A DNA stretch of 53,374 bases from Deltaproteobacteria bacterium. GTDB taxonomy: Bacteria; Desulfobacterota; Desulfobaccia; Desulfobaccales; 0-14-0-80-60-11. How positions within the stretch are numbered: position 1 is the stretch's first letter; every line of letters begins with the position of its first letter. Of the stretch, positions 16,042 through 25,038 are shown in pieces. The stretch spans positions 1-53,374 of the forward strand of contig JASEFS010000015.1 of NCBI GenBank assembly GCA_030018495.1. The letters are read 5' to 3'. The position numbers and the translations under genes are program-made. The notes beneath the pieces are model-generated. The model was not told the origin of the DNA. It made no database searches and saw nothing but the letters and a program-made list of their open reading frames with translations.

Positions 16042-17187
16042 ATGGCTGAAACAGAAGCTGGTTCTATTCGCGGAATTACTCTCTTTAAAATCGGCGGTAT
16101 AAGACTCAGTCTGGATATTTCCTGGTTCATCATTTTCGCCTTGGTGCTCCTGGCCCTCTCAGCCGGATATTTCCCGCGGCATTTTCCAGGCAGGGAACCC
16201 CAGACTTATTGGCTGGCAGGCTTTGTGGCCACCTTCCTGTTTTTCGCCTCGGTGGTGATTCACGAATTGTCCCATTCGTTCATGGCCATCCGTTCCGGCA
16301 TCGACATTCCGGAAATCACCCTCTTCGTTTTCGGCGGGGTGTCGCGCATCACGCAGGAACCTCAGGACCCGGTAACGGAGCTGAAAATCGCGGTGGTGGG
16401 GCCGCTGGCCAGCTTTGCCCTGGCTGTATTCTTTTGGGTGCTCAAAGCCCTTTCCCGGGGTTTCGAGCCGTCCATGCTCGTGGCGGTGTTCGGCTATCTC
16501 GCCTGGATCAATCTGGCTCTGGGTATTTTCAATCTGATGCCCGGCTTTCCCCTGGACGGGGGGCGCATCTTTCGGGCCATCTGGTGGTGGAAATCCGGCT
16601 CCCTCACCCGGGCCACCAAAATCGCCACTGACATCGGCAAGGGCTTCGCGGTGGCCCTGATGATCCTGGGGGCCCTGCAAATCTTTGCCGGCGCCCTGAT
16701 CGGCGGCCTGTGGCTGGTCTTCATCGGCATGTTCTTGAGGGGCATGTCCGCGCAGGGCTATGAAGAGGTGGTGATTCGCAAGGCCCTGGAAGGGGTGCGG
16801 GTGGAAGAGGTGATGGTGCGGGAGGTGGTGACCGTGCCTGCCGACCTCAGCGTCGCCGAACTGGTGAATGATTATTTTTTGCAATACACCTACCGGGGAT
16901 TTCCGGTAGTCGGCAATGGCCGCGTCCTGGGAGTAGTATCTCTGGCCGCGGTGAAGGATGTTCCCCGGGAAGATCAGCAAACCACCCGGGTGGACCGGAT
17001 CATGACCCCCAAGAGCGACCGCATGGTCGTGTCTGCCGACCTCTCCCTGGCCGACGCCCTGGTCAAGATGTCCAAGGAAGGGGTGGAGCAGCTCCTGGTA
17101 ATGGAGCAGGACCGTCTTTTGGGCATCATCACCAAAACCGGCCTCTTGCGGTTCGTGCAGATCAAACAGGTGTTGGGGGGCGAATAG
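16042..17187 (+). CDS. Site-2 protease family metalloprotease with C-terminal CBS pair
   Basis: 381 residues. The membrane part contains the zinc motif HELSH (residues 74-78) and the second motif NLMPGFPLDGGR near 165-175, typical of M50 (SpoIVFB-type) intramembrane proteases. Two CBS domains occupy about residues 250-375 (VMVREVVTVPADLSVAEL; IMTPKSDRMVVSADLSL), suggesting control by adenine nucleotides. AAGGAG precedes the ATG. Its substrate is unknown. It is followed after 51 bases by a DUF4389 gene, possibly in the same operon. Confidence 0.9.
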   Translation: MAETEAGSIRGITLFKIGGIRLSLDISWFIIFALVLLALSAGYFPRHFPGREPQTYWLAGFVATFLFFASVVIHELSHSFMAIRSGIDIPEITLFVFGGVSRITQEPQDPVTELKIAVVGPLASFALAVFFWVLKALSRGFEPSMLVAVFGYLAWINLALGIFNLMPGFPLDGGRIFRAIWWWKSGSLTRATKIATDIGKGFAVALMILGALQIFAGALIGGLWLVFIGMFLRGMSAQGYEEVVIRKALEGVRVEEVMVREVVTVPADLSVAELVNDYFLQYTYRGFPVVGNGRVLGVVSLAAVKDVPREDQQTTRVDRIMTPKSDRMVVSADLSLADALVKMSKEGVEQLLVMEQDRLLGIITKTGLLRFVQIKQVLGGE

Positions 17188-17238
17188 ACGCCGGCAACCC
17201 ATGGAAAGCAATATCACCGAGCTTCAAGGAGACACCTT

Positions 17239-17553
17239 ATGAATGAAACTGCGTCGGCCGAAAATGGTGCGTCTCGCGGGAAGATAGCCATACGCCTGCT
17301 GTTTACCTTGCTCTTTGCAATGGCTTTGGAACTGGTCAAGGCGGCCCTTTATCTCTCGGTAATTTTCCAATATGTTTATCTTCTTATCACCAAAACCCAC
17401 TGTGAGCCGGTGCGGAACTTCGGCAACCTGGCGGCTGCCTACGGCTATCGCCTGATGCGCTATCTGACTTTAAACGACAACCCGCGGCCTTTTCCTTTTA
17501 AGGAATTTCCCCAGGCCCTGGAAGCGCCCGAAGAGGAGATTACGTTTCCCTGA
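17239..17553 (+). CDS. DUF4389 membrane protein
   Basis: 104 residues with one or two membrane segments (IAIRLLFTLLFAMALELVKAALYLSVIFQYVYLL) followed by a conserved-looking GNLAAAYGYRLMRYLTL. This matches DUF4389, whose function is unknown. AAGGAG lies before the ATG. Probably downstream partner of the site-2 protease. Confidence 0.75.
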   Translation: MNETASAENGASRGKIAIRLLFTLLFAMALELVKAALYLSVIFQYVYLLITKTHCEPVRNFGNLAAAYGYRLMRYLTLNDNPRPFPFKEFPQALEAPEEEITFP

Positions 17554-17657
17554 ACGCCGCACGGCCCCTGGTCCTGCAAAGAACATGGGGTGGCTGCTGT
17601 TGGCAGGGTACTTGAAAAAATATATACTCTGGCCAGGAAGTAGGGCGGTGGACACCC

Positions 17658-19922
17658 TTGGTTTCCAATAAGGCTTATCTGCACAGGAACAGATTGGAGG
17701 ATCTGAAACCCGGGGACCACCTTTGCTTCTTTTTCCAAAGCGAAGCCGAGCACTTTGCCGTCATGACCCCTTATCTGGCCTTGGGGCTGGCCGCCGGAGA
17801 GCAAGTCGTCTATCTCACCGACCAGCACAAGTCCAAAATTATCCTGGGCTACCTCAAGAAATACGGCCTCAAGCCTGAATCATACCTGGAACGCGGGCAG
17901 CTTAAGGTGCTCGATGCCGCGTCCTTCTATTTGAAAGACGGCTTGTTTGATCCGGACGCCACGCTGGCCCGGCTGCGGTTGCAGGCCGAACAGGCCCTGA
18001 CCGAAGGCTACCCGGCCCTGCGCCTTACCGGCGAAATGACCTGGGCCCTCAAGGGCTATCTGGGTTCGGAACGCCTGGTGGAATATGAAGCCAAATTGAA
18101 TGATTTCTTTCCGGGCAGTTGTTGTCTGGCCATTTGCCAATACGACCGGCGCCAATTTGATCCGATGCTGCTCATGGACATTCTGGCGACTCATTCCAAA
18201 GTCATAGTCGGCAAAGAAATCCTTAATAATGTTTATTACCTGCCGCCGGGGGAATTTTTGAGCCCTCGGGCCAAAGAAGCCAAGCTCTCGCATTTTTTGG
18301 ACAATCTGGCCGAGCGCCAGCGGGCTGAAGCGACCCTGGCCCGCCAGACCCACGAACTTACCGAACGCCTCAAGGAACTGAATTGTCTTTTGAATATCAC
18401 GGAGCTCATTGAGCGCCCCGGCCTTTCCCTTAATGAGGTTCTCCAGCAAATTGTCGAATTCCTGCCGTCGGCCTGCCAGCATTCCCAAATCATTGCGGCC
18501 CGGCTTCTTCTGGGGAAAAAGGAATTTAAGACAAGCAATTTTTGCAAATCTCCCTGGAGTATCGCAAGCGACCTTTATGTTCAGGGAAAACCCGCCGGGC
18601 GACTGGAAATCTGCTGCCTGGAAGCCCGCCCCGATGCCGATGAAGGCCCTTTCCTGATCGAAGAAAGGCAGCTTTTGAATGCCGTCGCCCGATTGGCGGG
18701 GCGCATCGCTGAACGCCTTCAGGCGGAAGAAAACTTAAGGCAGTCTGAAATCAAGTACCGCACCTTGGTGGAACATATCCCCGCCATCACCTACATCGCG
18801 GAGCTGGATCCGTCCAGCACCACCACCTATGTCAGCCCCCAGGTGGAGGCCATCCTGGGGCTGTCGCCCGCAGATTATCAGGCAGATCCGGATATCTGGC
18901 AAAAGCAGCTTCACCCCGATGACCGGGAGCGGGTGCTGGCGGAACTTGCCAGATCGCATGCCACAGGCAACCCTTTCAGCGCCGAATACAGAATGCTTGC
19001 CCGGGACGGACGGGTGGTATGGTTTAGGGACGAAGCCTGGATCGTCAAGGACGCGGCGGGAAAGCCCCTCTTTCTGGAAGGGGTGATGCTGGACATCACG
19101 GAGCGCCGCCAGGCCGAGTTGGCTTTAAGAGAACACAAGGAACAGCTTGAAAAGGTTATTGAAGAACGCACCGTGGAGCTCAGGAGGGCCAATCTCAAGC
19201 TCCAGCAGGAGATCAAAGAGCGCCGGCTCATCGAAGAGGCCCTGGAAAAAGGCGCGGAAAAAATCAAGATCTTTGCCTACTCGGTCATTCATGATTTGAA
19301 GAATCCCGCCATCGGCATTTATGGGGTGAGCAACCTCCTGAAGAAGCACTACGGCGATCTGCTGGACGACCGGGGGAGGAAGTATTGCGACCAGATTATG
19401 CGGGCCTCGGAGCAGATCGCCACCCTGCTCAAGAAGATTAATGCTTATATTGTCACCAAAGAAGCTCCCCTTAACATCAAGAGCATCGACCTGAAAGAGA
19501 TAATCCAGCTCATCAAGGACGAGTTCGCCGAACAGTTGGAGCTTCGGCAAATCAAGTGGACGGAGCCCAAGAATATCGGCGAAATCCAGGCGGACGGTCT
19601 TTATATCCTGCGGGCCCTGCGGAATCTGGTAGACAATGCCCTGAAATACGGCGGGGAAAAGCTCAGCGAGATCACCCTGGGATATGAAGCCAACGACCGA
19701 TATCATATCCTGTCTGTGCAAGACAACGGGGTCGGCCTCAAACTGGCGGACCCGGAAAAGATCTTCACCGCGTTCCAGCGCCACGAAACCTCCGAAGGGG
19801 TGGAGGGCTCGGGCCTGGGCTTGGCCATCGTCAAAGAAATTGCCGAACGGCACAAGGGCAGGGTCTGGGTCGACTCCAAACCGGACCGGGGCACGACGTT
19901 TTTTTTATCCATTGCTCGATGA
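17658..19922 (+). CDS. MEDS-domain sensor histidine kinase with PAS domain
   Basis: 754 residues starting at TTG, since no ATG occurs before residue 36 inside the first domain. Order: MEDS sensory domain (about 15-180; GDHLCFFFQSEAE, TGEMTWAL), short coiled coil, GAF-like region (about 245-360), PAS (about 365-490; DITERRQAE), coiled coil, HisKA with phospho-acceptor in SVIHDLKNPAIG (His about 545) and HATPase (LRNLVDNALKYGG, DNGVGL, GSGLGLAIVKEI). MEDS domains are known from methanogen and methylotroph sensors such as DcmR; the ligand is unknown. No response regulator is adjacent, so it is an orphan kinase. A strong terminator follows at 20087-20124. Confidence 0.85.
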   Translation: MVSNKAYLHRNRLEDLKPGDHLCFFFQSEAEHFAVMTPYLALGLAAGEQVVYLTDQHKSKIILGYLKKYGLKPESYLERGQLKVLDAASFYLKDGLFDPDATLARLRLQAEQALTEGYPALRLTGEMTWALKGYLGSERLVEYEAKLNDFFPGSCCLAICQYDRRQFDPMLLMDILATHSKVIVGKEILNNVYYLPPGEFLSPRAKEAKLSHFLDNLAERQRAEATLARQTHELTERLKELNCLLNITELIERPGLSLNEVLQQIVEFLPSACQHSQIIAARLLLGKKEFKTSNFCKSPWSIASDLYVQGKPAGRLEICCLEARPDADEGPFLIEERQLLNAVARLAGRIAERLQAEENLRQSEIKYRTLVEHIPAITYIAELDPSSTTTYVSPQVEAILGLSPADYQADPDIWQKQLHPDDRERVLAELARSHATGNPFSAEYRMLARDGRVVWFRDEAWIVKDAAGKPLFLEGVMLDITERRQAELALREHKEQLEKVIEERTVELRRANLKLQQEIKERRLIEEALEKGAEKIKIFAYSVIHDLKNPAIGIYGVSNLLKKHYGDLLDDRGRKYCDQIMRASEQIATLLKKINAYIVTKEAPLNIKSIDLKEIIQLIKDEFAEQLELRQIKWTEPKNIGEIQADGLYILRALRNLVDNALKYGGEKLSEITLGYEANDRYHILSVQDNGVGLKLADPEKIFTAFQRHETSEGVEGSGLGLAIVKEIAERHKGRVWVDSKPDRGTTFFLSIAR

Positions 19923-20086
19923 GGGGTTTTGGCCGGAGACCGCGCCGGCCTTTAGACCCGGCCCCAGCAGCTTTTTTCTGCCTCCGGCATTTAGCTATTT
20001 TGCTTGACGGTTTCAATGCAATCTGTTACTAAATCATCAAGAAGCACGTCAAAAAATCGTAGGGCCGCACGTCCTGAGATGATCAA

Positions 20087-20124
20087 AAATCGGTAGGGTG
20101 TGTAGCACCCTGCCGATTTTTTTT
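20087..20124 (+). terminator. Strong intrinsic terminator
   Basis: AAATCGGTAGGGTG (20087-20100) pairs perfectly with CACCCTGCCGATTT (20106-20119), allowing one G-T, around the loop TGTAG, followed by a run of eight T. It ends transcription from the sensor kinase, or attenuates transcription into the cold-shock gene 66 bases downstream. Confidence 0.85.
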
Positions 20125-20189
20125 GGCGACGCTCGAGGATTCCGCCTTGGGCGAACCTCACCAACAATTTTCAAGGAGTATTGCAAGGA

Positions 20190-20393
20190 ATGAAAGAAAC
20201 AGGCAGAGTCAAATGGTTTAATGATGCGAAGGGTTATGGTTTTATCTCCCGGGACAACGGCCCGGACGTATTCGTGCATCATAGCGCTATCCAGGGGGAC
20301 GGCTTCCGCACCCTGGAGGAAAACCAGGAAGTGGAATTTGAGGTAGTTCAGGGGGCCAAAGGACCTCAGGCCCAGAACGTCGTTAAACTGTAG
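20190..20393 (+). CDS. Cold-shock domain protein (CspA family)
   Basis: 67 residues, one cold-shock domain with RNP1 (KGYGFISRD) and RNP2 (VFVHHSAI). CSD proteins bind single-stranded RNA and DNA and act as RNA chaperones. ATG 20190 is chosen over an upstream TTG because it gives the standard [11 protein letters not shown] start; AAGGAG lies 11 bases upstream. A hairpin follows directly, and the next gene also encodes an RNA-binding protein. Confidence 0.95.
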   Translation: MKETGRVKWFNDAKGYGFISRDNGPDVFVHHSAIQGDGFRTLEENQEVEFEVVQGAKGPQAQNVVKL

Positions 20394-20402
20394 GACTGCA
20401 CC

Positions 20403-20458
20403 TTTGGAAAGTGGAGCCGCCGAGGCCCCGCCTGGGACCCGGGGTTGCCACTTCCAAA
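20403..20458 (+). other. Hairpin-forming segment between two RNA-binding protein genes
   Basis: TTTGGAA-A-GTGG (20403-20414) pairs with CCAC-TTCCAAA (20448-20458), 11 pairs with one bulged A, enclosing a very GC-rich interior. It begins nine bases after the cold-shock gene stop. It may be a terminator without T-run, an mRNA-stabilising structure, or part of the leader of the RRM gene. Confidence 0.5.
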
Positions 20459-20649
20459 CCGCCTGTCGGGAGTCCCGGTTCCGCCTTTTCCGGCAGACGC
20501 AGTAAAAGTTTCCCATCAGGAAAGCCTGTGCTGGTCAGGCGCCTGATGCACCCAGAAAACGAGGCAGTTGCGCCAGCCTGGCCATGCCAGAGCAATCGTT
20601 GCCTTGACGCCAGTTCCCGGAAATGGAAAAGGCGAGACCAGGAGACCCA

Positions 20650-21000
20650 ATGACGAATAAATTATTTGTAGGCAATTTGGCCCACGAAATGACCGAGAAG
20701 GAGTTGCAGGAGCTTTTTGCGGAAGTGGGCCCGGTGGTCTCCGCCAAGATCATCACGGACCGTATGACCGGCCTGCCCCGGGGGTTCGGCTTTGTGGAAA
20801 TGGAGACCAAAGGGGATGCCCAGCGGGCTATTTCCATGCTCAACGGCAAGGAGGTTCATGGCCGCACCCTGGCCGTGAACGAAGCCCGGCCCCAGCAGAA
20901 GCGGACCGGCTTCGGCGCCGGCCGCGGAGGCGGCGGCGGCCGGGGCGGCGGGTTTGGCGGCGGCGGCCGCGGCGGCGGCCGCGGCGGCTTCCGGAGATAG
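20650..21000 (+). CDS. Glycine-rich RRM RNA-binding protein
   Basis: 116 residues from ATG 20650 with AGGAG before it. A single RRM occupies about residues 3-80, with RNP2 KLFVGNL and RNP1 RGFGFVEM, followed by a Gly/Arg tail of about 30 residues (RGG-like). Such proteins, best known in cyanobacteria and proteobacteria, bind single-stranded RNA and are often cold-induced. Position after the cold-shock gene fits a shared cold-response function. A terminator follows at 21046-21080. An in-frame ATG at 20623 is an alternative without a good ribosome site. Confidence 0.92.
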   Translation: MTNKLFVGNLAHEMTEKELQELFAEVGPVVSAKIITDRMTGLPRGFGFVEMETKGDAQRAISMLNGKEVHGRTLAVNEARPQQKRTGFGAGRGGGGGRGGGFGGGGRGGGRGGFRR

Positions 21001-21045
21001 CTCCGGCCGCCGAATCAGCCGCACCATTTCGCAAGCACCCACCCG

Positions 21046-21080
21046 AACCGGCAGGGTCAACCGACCTTGCCGGTTTTTTT
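21046..21080 (+). terminator. Intrinsic terminator after the RRM gene
   Basis: AACCGGCAGGGTC (21046-21058) pairs with GACCTTGCCGGTT (21063-21075; one G-T pair), loop AACC, followed by a run of T to 21080. Confidence 0.88.
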
Positions 21081-21137
21081 AGGTTAAGGTATTGTTATAA
21101 AAGGGGAAGATCCAAGACAGGCGTCGCATAACACTGG

Positions 21138-21644
21138 ATGAAAAGAGGAAAGAGCAAAGCCGGGAGCACAGGCATCTTGCCTGTGCACACCAGGCGCCGT
21201 CTGCCGCACTGGGAGATAGGCGGCTCCACCTATTTCATCACATTCGGAACCCGAGAGGCTGAACTATCTGCAGGAGCTCGAGATATTGTCCTTGATGCCT
21301 GCCGGCATTTTGATGGAATTAGGTACCAATTATGGGCAGCTACTATTATGCCAGACCACGTGCATTTGCTTTTGACTCCGATGCAGAAAAGTCACAATGA
21401 ATGGTTTTCCTTGTCTTCGATTCTGCATTCCATCAAGTCGTTCACCGCAAAGGAAATCAACCGGCGGTTGAATCGTCGCGGTCCCCTTTGGATGGAAGAG
21501 TCTTTCGACCGCATCATTCGCGGGGAGCAGGAATTTATTGAAAACTGGCAGTACATCAGAAACAACCCGGTGAAACGGGGGTTGTGCCTGACACCGGAGG
21601 AATGGCCCTGGCTTTACGAAAGCTCGTCCAGGGATTTTATTTAA
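21138..21644 (+). CDS. REP-associated tyrosine transposase (RAYT, Y1_Tnp/IS200-like)
   Basis: 168 residues. Features are the early RRRLPHWEIGGSTYFITF, the HUH motif MPDHVHLLL, the C-terminal IRNNPVKRGL and WPWLYESS, and Tyr in the NWQYIRNNP segment as the likely nucleophile. These define RAYT proteins, single-copy domesticated relatives of IS200/IS605 transposases that act on REP palindromes. Repeats of the matching family lie inside its own 5' coding end (21161-21189, encoding GSTGILPV) and directly downstream (21714-21896). No passenger genes or terminal inverted repeats of an intact insertion sequence are seen. Confidence 0.9.
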   Translation: MKRGKSKAGSTGILPVHTRRRLPHWEIGGSTYFITFGTREAELSAGARDIVLDACRHFDGIRYQLWAATIMPDHVHLLLTPMQKSHNEWFSLSSILHSIKSFTAKEINRRLNRRGPLWMEESFDRIIRGEQEFIENWQYIRNNPVKRGLCLTPEEWPWLYESSSRDFI

Positions 21645-21713
21645 GAGCTTTTGCTTACTACATTCTTTCCAGGGGGCTAGGCCTTGGCGAACTTGAGATT
21701 TTTTTCCCCTTAG

Positions 21714-21896
21714 CGGGAGCTCAGGCTTCCAGCCTGTGCCGGAAGGTGCAAAGGTGAGACAAAAAGAACACAGGCAAGATGCCTGTGTTCCCGATGAATG
21801 AATGATTGTCCGTTCTTGAAGACGGCAAGATGCCCGTGCTACCGATTAAGCAATATTCTTCCCCGGACTCGGCACGGGGTTCCAGCCCGTGGTAAT
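21714..21896. repeat. Cluster of REP-like palindromes downstream of the RAYT gene
   Basis: At least four cores: GGGAGCTCAGGCTTCCAGCC region at 21714-21740, ACACAGGCAAGATGCCTGTGTT at 21768-21790, CGGCAAGATGCCCGTG at 21823-21838, and CACGGGGTTCCAGCCCGTGG at 21873-21892. Two centre types alternate, TTCCA and AAGAT, and neighbouring copies face each other as in bacterial interspersed mosaic arrays. The whole gap 21645-21931 before lepA consists mainly of this cluster. Confidence 0.75.
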
Positions 21897-21931
21897 TGAT
21901 GAATAAAGTAAAAATATATATTTTTTAAAAT

Positions 21932-23725
21932 ATGCCCAACATCCGCAACTTCAGCATTATCGCCCATATTGACCATGGCAAGTCCACCCTGGCGGACCGG
22001 CTTATCCAGGCCACCATATTGGTTCCGGAGCGGCTGGTGCGCGACCAGATGCTGGACACCATGGACCTGGAACGCGAGCGGGGAATTACCATAAAAAGCA
22101 ACACCATCACCCTCCCCTACGTCGCGGCCGACGGCCGGGAATACGAACTAAATCTTATCGACACGCCGGGCCACGTGGACTTCTCCTACGAGGTTTCCCG
22201 AGCCCTGGCCTCCTGCGAAGGGGTGCTGCTCCTCGTCGACGCCTCCCAGGGGGTGGAGGCCCAGACCCTGGCCAACCTCTACCTGGCCATGGAGCACGAT
22301 CTGGAAATCATCCCGGTGATCAATAAGATCGACCTGCCGCAGGCCGACATCGAGGGGGTCAAGGAACAGATCAGGCAGGAGTTGGGGCTGGACCCCGAAG
22401 GGGCCATCCTGTGCTCCGCCAAGGAGGGGATCGGCATCGAGACCCTGCTCGAAGCCATCGTCCGGCGCATTCCGCCGCCCGCGGGCAGCCCGGACGCGCC
22501 CCTTTCCGCCCTCATCTTTGACGCCAACTACGACAGCTTCCGGGGGAGTGTGGTGAGCTTGCGGGTGTTCGAGGGCCGGGTCAAGCCCGGCGATCTCATC
22601 CGCTTCATGTCCACCGGCAACGTCTACAAGGTGGAGGAGGTGGGGATCTTCAGCCTGGCCCGCCTGCCCCAGCCGGAACTCGGTGCGGGCGACGTGGGCT
22701 ATCTCATGGCCAATATCAAGACGGTCCGGGACACCAGGATCGGCGACACCGTCACCTTGGACGCCAACCCGGCGCGCCAGGCTCTTCCCGGCTTTAAAGA
22801 GCCCAAGCCGGTGGTGTTTGCCTCCATTTATCCCTTAAGCAACGACGACTACCAGGCCCTGGCCGATGCCCTGGAAAAATACCAGCTTAACGACGCGGCC
22901 ATTGTCTTTCAGAAAGACTCGTCCGCGGCGCTGGGACAGGGCTTCCGCTGCGGCTTCCTGGGCCTGTTGCACCTGGAGATCGTTCAGGAGCGCCTGGCCC
23001 GGGAGTTCGGTCAATCCCTGATAATGACCGTGCCCGGGGTGCGCTACGAGTTTATCCTCACCGACGGCCAGATGGTGGCGGTGGACAACCCCCAACACTA
23101 TCCTGATCCCGCCAAAATCCAACAAACCGCGGAGCCCTACATTCGGGCCGCCATCATGGTGCCGGAGCGCTTTGTGGGCGCGGTGATGAAGCTGTGCACC
23201 GAACGCCGGGGTGAAAATCCCCACTTCTCCAACCCCTTGCCCGGGCGGGTGGAGCTGCGCTACGACCTGCCGCTGGCCGAAGTCATCATCGATTTCTACG
23301 ACAAGCTCAAAAGCGTCACGCAGGGGTACGGCTCCTTCGACTACGACCTCATCGGCTACCGGGAAAGCGACCTGGTGAAGCTGGACATCCTGCTGAACGG
23401 CGAAAAAGTGGACGCCCTGTCCATGATCGTGCACCGCCGCCGGGCGCGGGAATGGGCCGTGAGGGTGTGCGAACGGCTCAAGGAGGAAATTCCCCGGCAG
23501 CAGTTCAAGATCGCCATCCAGGGGGCCATCGGCGGCAAAATCATCGCCCGGGAGACCATCAGCGCGTTCCGCAAGGACGTCACCGCCAAGTGCTACGGCG
23601 GCGACATCACCCGGAAAAGAAAGCTTCTGGAAAAGCAGAAAGAAGGCAAAAAGCGCATGAAGATGGTGGGCCAGGTCACCATCCCCCAAAGTGCGTTTGT
23701 GGCCGTGCTGAAGTCGGGAGAATGA
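21932..23725 (+). CDS. lepA: Elongation factor 4 (LepA), back-translocating GTPase
   Basis: 597 residues, the usual length. GTPase motifs are [24 protein letters not shown] and NKIDLPQAD; the C-terminus carries the LepA-specific domain ([25 protein letters not shown]). LepA acts on stalled or mis-translocated ribosomes. The 5' side is AT-rich (AAAATATATATTTTTTAAA) with no Shine-Dalgarno sequence. The gene sits between two repeat clusters. Confidence 0.97.
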   Translation: MPNIRNFSIIAHIDHGKSTLADRLIQATILVPERLVRDQMLDTMDLERERGITIKSNTITLPYVAADGREYELNLIDTPGHVDFSYEVSRALASCEGVLLLVDASQGVEAQTLANLYLAMEHDLEIIPVINKIDLPQADIEGVKEQIRQELGLDPEGAILCSAKEGIGIETLLEAIVRRIPPPAGSPDAPLSALIFDANYDSFRGSVVSLRVFEGRVKPGDLIRFMSTGNVYKVEEVGIFSLARLPQPELGAGDVGYLMANIKTVRDTRIGDTVTLDANPARQALPGFKEPKPVVFASIYPLSNDDYQALADALEKYQLNDAAIVFQKDSSAALGQGFRCGFLGLLHLEIVQERLAREFGQSLIMTVPGVRYEFILTDGQMVAVDNPQHYPDPAKIQQTAEPYIRAAIMVPERFVGAVMKLCTERRGENPHFSNPLPGRVELRYDLPLAEVIIDFYDKLKSVTQGYGSFDYDLIGYRESDLVKLDILLNGEKVDALSMIVHRRRAREWAVRVCERLKEEIPRQQFKIAIQGAIGGKIIARETISAFRKDVTAKCYGGDITRKRKLLEKQKEGKKRMKMVGQVTIPQSAFVAVLKSGE

Positions 23726-23728
23726 GCC

Positions 23729-23782
23729 GGGAGCACAGGCTTTCCAGCCTGTGCCCCCAGGCAAGATGCCTGTTCTCCCGCT
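23729..23782. repeat. Pair of REP-like palindromes after lepA
   Basis: CGGGAGCACAGGCTTTCC..GCCTGTGCC is followed immediately by AGGCAAGATGCCTG and TCTCCCG. The two centre types form one mosaic unit whose ends, CGGGAG and CTCCCG, are complementary. It may also act as a 3'-end hairpin of the lepA transcript. Confidence 0.75.
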
Positions 23783-23886
23783 ACGCGAGAGGAATAAGGC
23801 GCCATAGCGGTTTGCAGCACACCTGAGGCAGTTAAAATAGCGATCATCAGCCGCTAATAAAGAAAAAAGTCAGGCAATATTTAAGG

Positions 23887-24996
23887 ATGAATTCACCTCT
23901 ATCCGGCCTTTACGTCCACGTGCCGTTTTGCCGCACCAAATGCCCGTATTGCGATTTCTATTCTGTAACTGACTTGGGCCTGATGGACACCTGGCTCAAG
24001 GCCGTGGCCGCGGAGGTGCAGTTCTACCGGAATGATTTCCCCGTCTGTGATTCTCTTTATCTGGGGGGAGGCACTCCCAGCCTTCTTGACGAGGACCGGC
24101 TCGGCCCCCTCATGGAGGTGCTGCAAGGAGAAATAAAATTCACCCCGGACGCCGAAGTCACCCTGGAGGCCAACCCCGACGACCTCACCCCGGCGCGGCT
24201 CTCCTTTTACCGCGGCTTGGGCGTCAACCGCCTGAGCCTGGGTGTGCAATCCTTCGACGAGTCCGAACTGCGCCTCCTGGGCCGCCGCCACACGGCCCGG
24301 CAGGCCGAGGAAGCTGTAGCTATGGCCCGACAGGCCGGTTTTGCCAACCTCAGCCTGGACCTCATGTATGCCCTGCCGGGGCAGACTTTGGCCGGTTGGG
24401 AGCGAACCCTGCAAATCGCGCTGGCCTGCCGGCCGGAGCACCTGTCATGCTACCAGTTGACCCTGGAGCCCGGCACCGCACTGGGGCGCAAATACGGCCA
24501 GGCGGGAAAAACTTTATTTAATGAAGATGCGGAGCGGGAATTTTTCCTTTTTACCAGCGGCTATCTGGAAGGGGAGGGGTATCTGCATTACGAAATTTCC
24601 AACTTCGCCCGGGGGGAGAGCCGCGTCTGCCGCCACAATTTGAAATACTGGCGCCGCCGGCGGTATCTGGGCCTGGGGCCGGGGGCCCATTCCTTCGACG
24701 GCCGGAGGCGCTGGTGGAACCACCGTTCGGTAGTCCGCTACTGTGAGCTATTGACGGCCGGGAAGCCGCCAATGGCAGGTAGCGAGCTGCTCACGCCGGA
24801 GCAGGTGCGGCTGGAGCGCCTGCTGCTCGGGTTCAGGATGCGGGACGGGGTGGAGCTGGAGAGCCTGGCAGGCCGGGAAGAGGACTTGGCGAATCTGGCC
24901 TCCCGGGGCTGGCTGAGGGTGGAAGGAGGCCGCGCCAGGCCCACCATCCAGGGCTTCCTGGTGGCCGACCGCCTGCCCCTGTGTTTCAGCGATTAA
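23887..24996 (+). CDS. hemW: HemW-like radical SAM protein (heme chaperone family)
   Basis: 369 residues. The motif CRTKCPYCDF (C-x3-C-x2-C) near the N-terminus binds the radical SAM [4Fe-4S] cluster; YLGGGTPSLL, EANPDD and LGVQSFDESELRLLGRRH follow, and a HemN C-terminal domain covers about 290-365. The three-Cys motif followed by Asp-Phe is the HemW type, linked to heme insertion rather than coproporphyrinogen oxidation. Several c- and b-type cytochromes nearby make a heme role plausible. Confidence 0.9.
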   Translation: MNSPLSGLYVHVPFCRTKCPYCDFYSVTDLGLMDTWLKAVAAEVQFYRNDFPVCDSLYLGGGTPSLLDEDRLGPLMEVLQGEIKFTPDAEVTLEANPDDLTPARLSFYRGLGVNRLSLGVQSFDESELRLLGRRHTARQAEEAVAMARQAGFANLSLDLMYALPGQTLAGWERTLQIALACRPEHLSCYQLTLEPGTALGRKYGQAGKTLFNEDAEREFFLFTSGYLEGEGYLHYEISNFARGESRVCRHNLKYWRRRRYLGLGPGAHSFDGRRRWWNHRSVVRYCELLTAGKPPMAGSELLTPEQVRLERLLLGFRMRDGVELESLAGREEDLANLASRGWLRVEGGRARPTIQGFLVADRLPLCFSD

Positions 24997-25002
24997 GCCG
25001 CG

Positions 25003-25020
25003 GCGGGCACAAAGGCCCGC
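25003..25020 (+). terminator. Weak hairpin after hemW
   Basis: GCGGGC (25003-25008) and GCCCGC (25015-25020) with loop ACAAAG, in the gap between convergent genes. No long T-run directly follows. Confidence 0.35.
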
Positions 25021-25038
25021 TCCACCGGATTTTCCACC

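Noticed and set aside
20411-20653. 80-codon frame between the cold-shock and RRM genes
   Set aside because: It lies in a hairpin-rich spacer, lacks a ribosome site and overlaps the RRM gene start.
21138-21896. Intact IS200/IS605 insertion sequence
   Set aside because: The transposase is of RAYT type, with no TnpB or defined element ends; it is treated as a domesticated gene with REP repeats.
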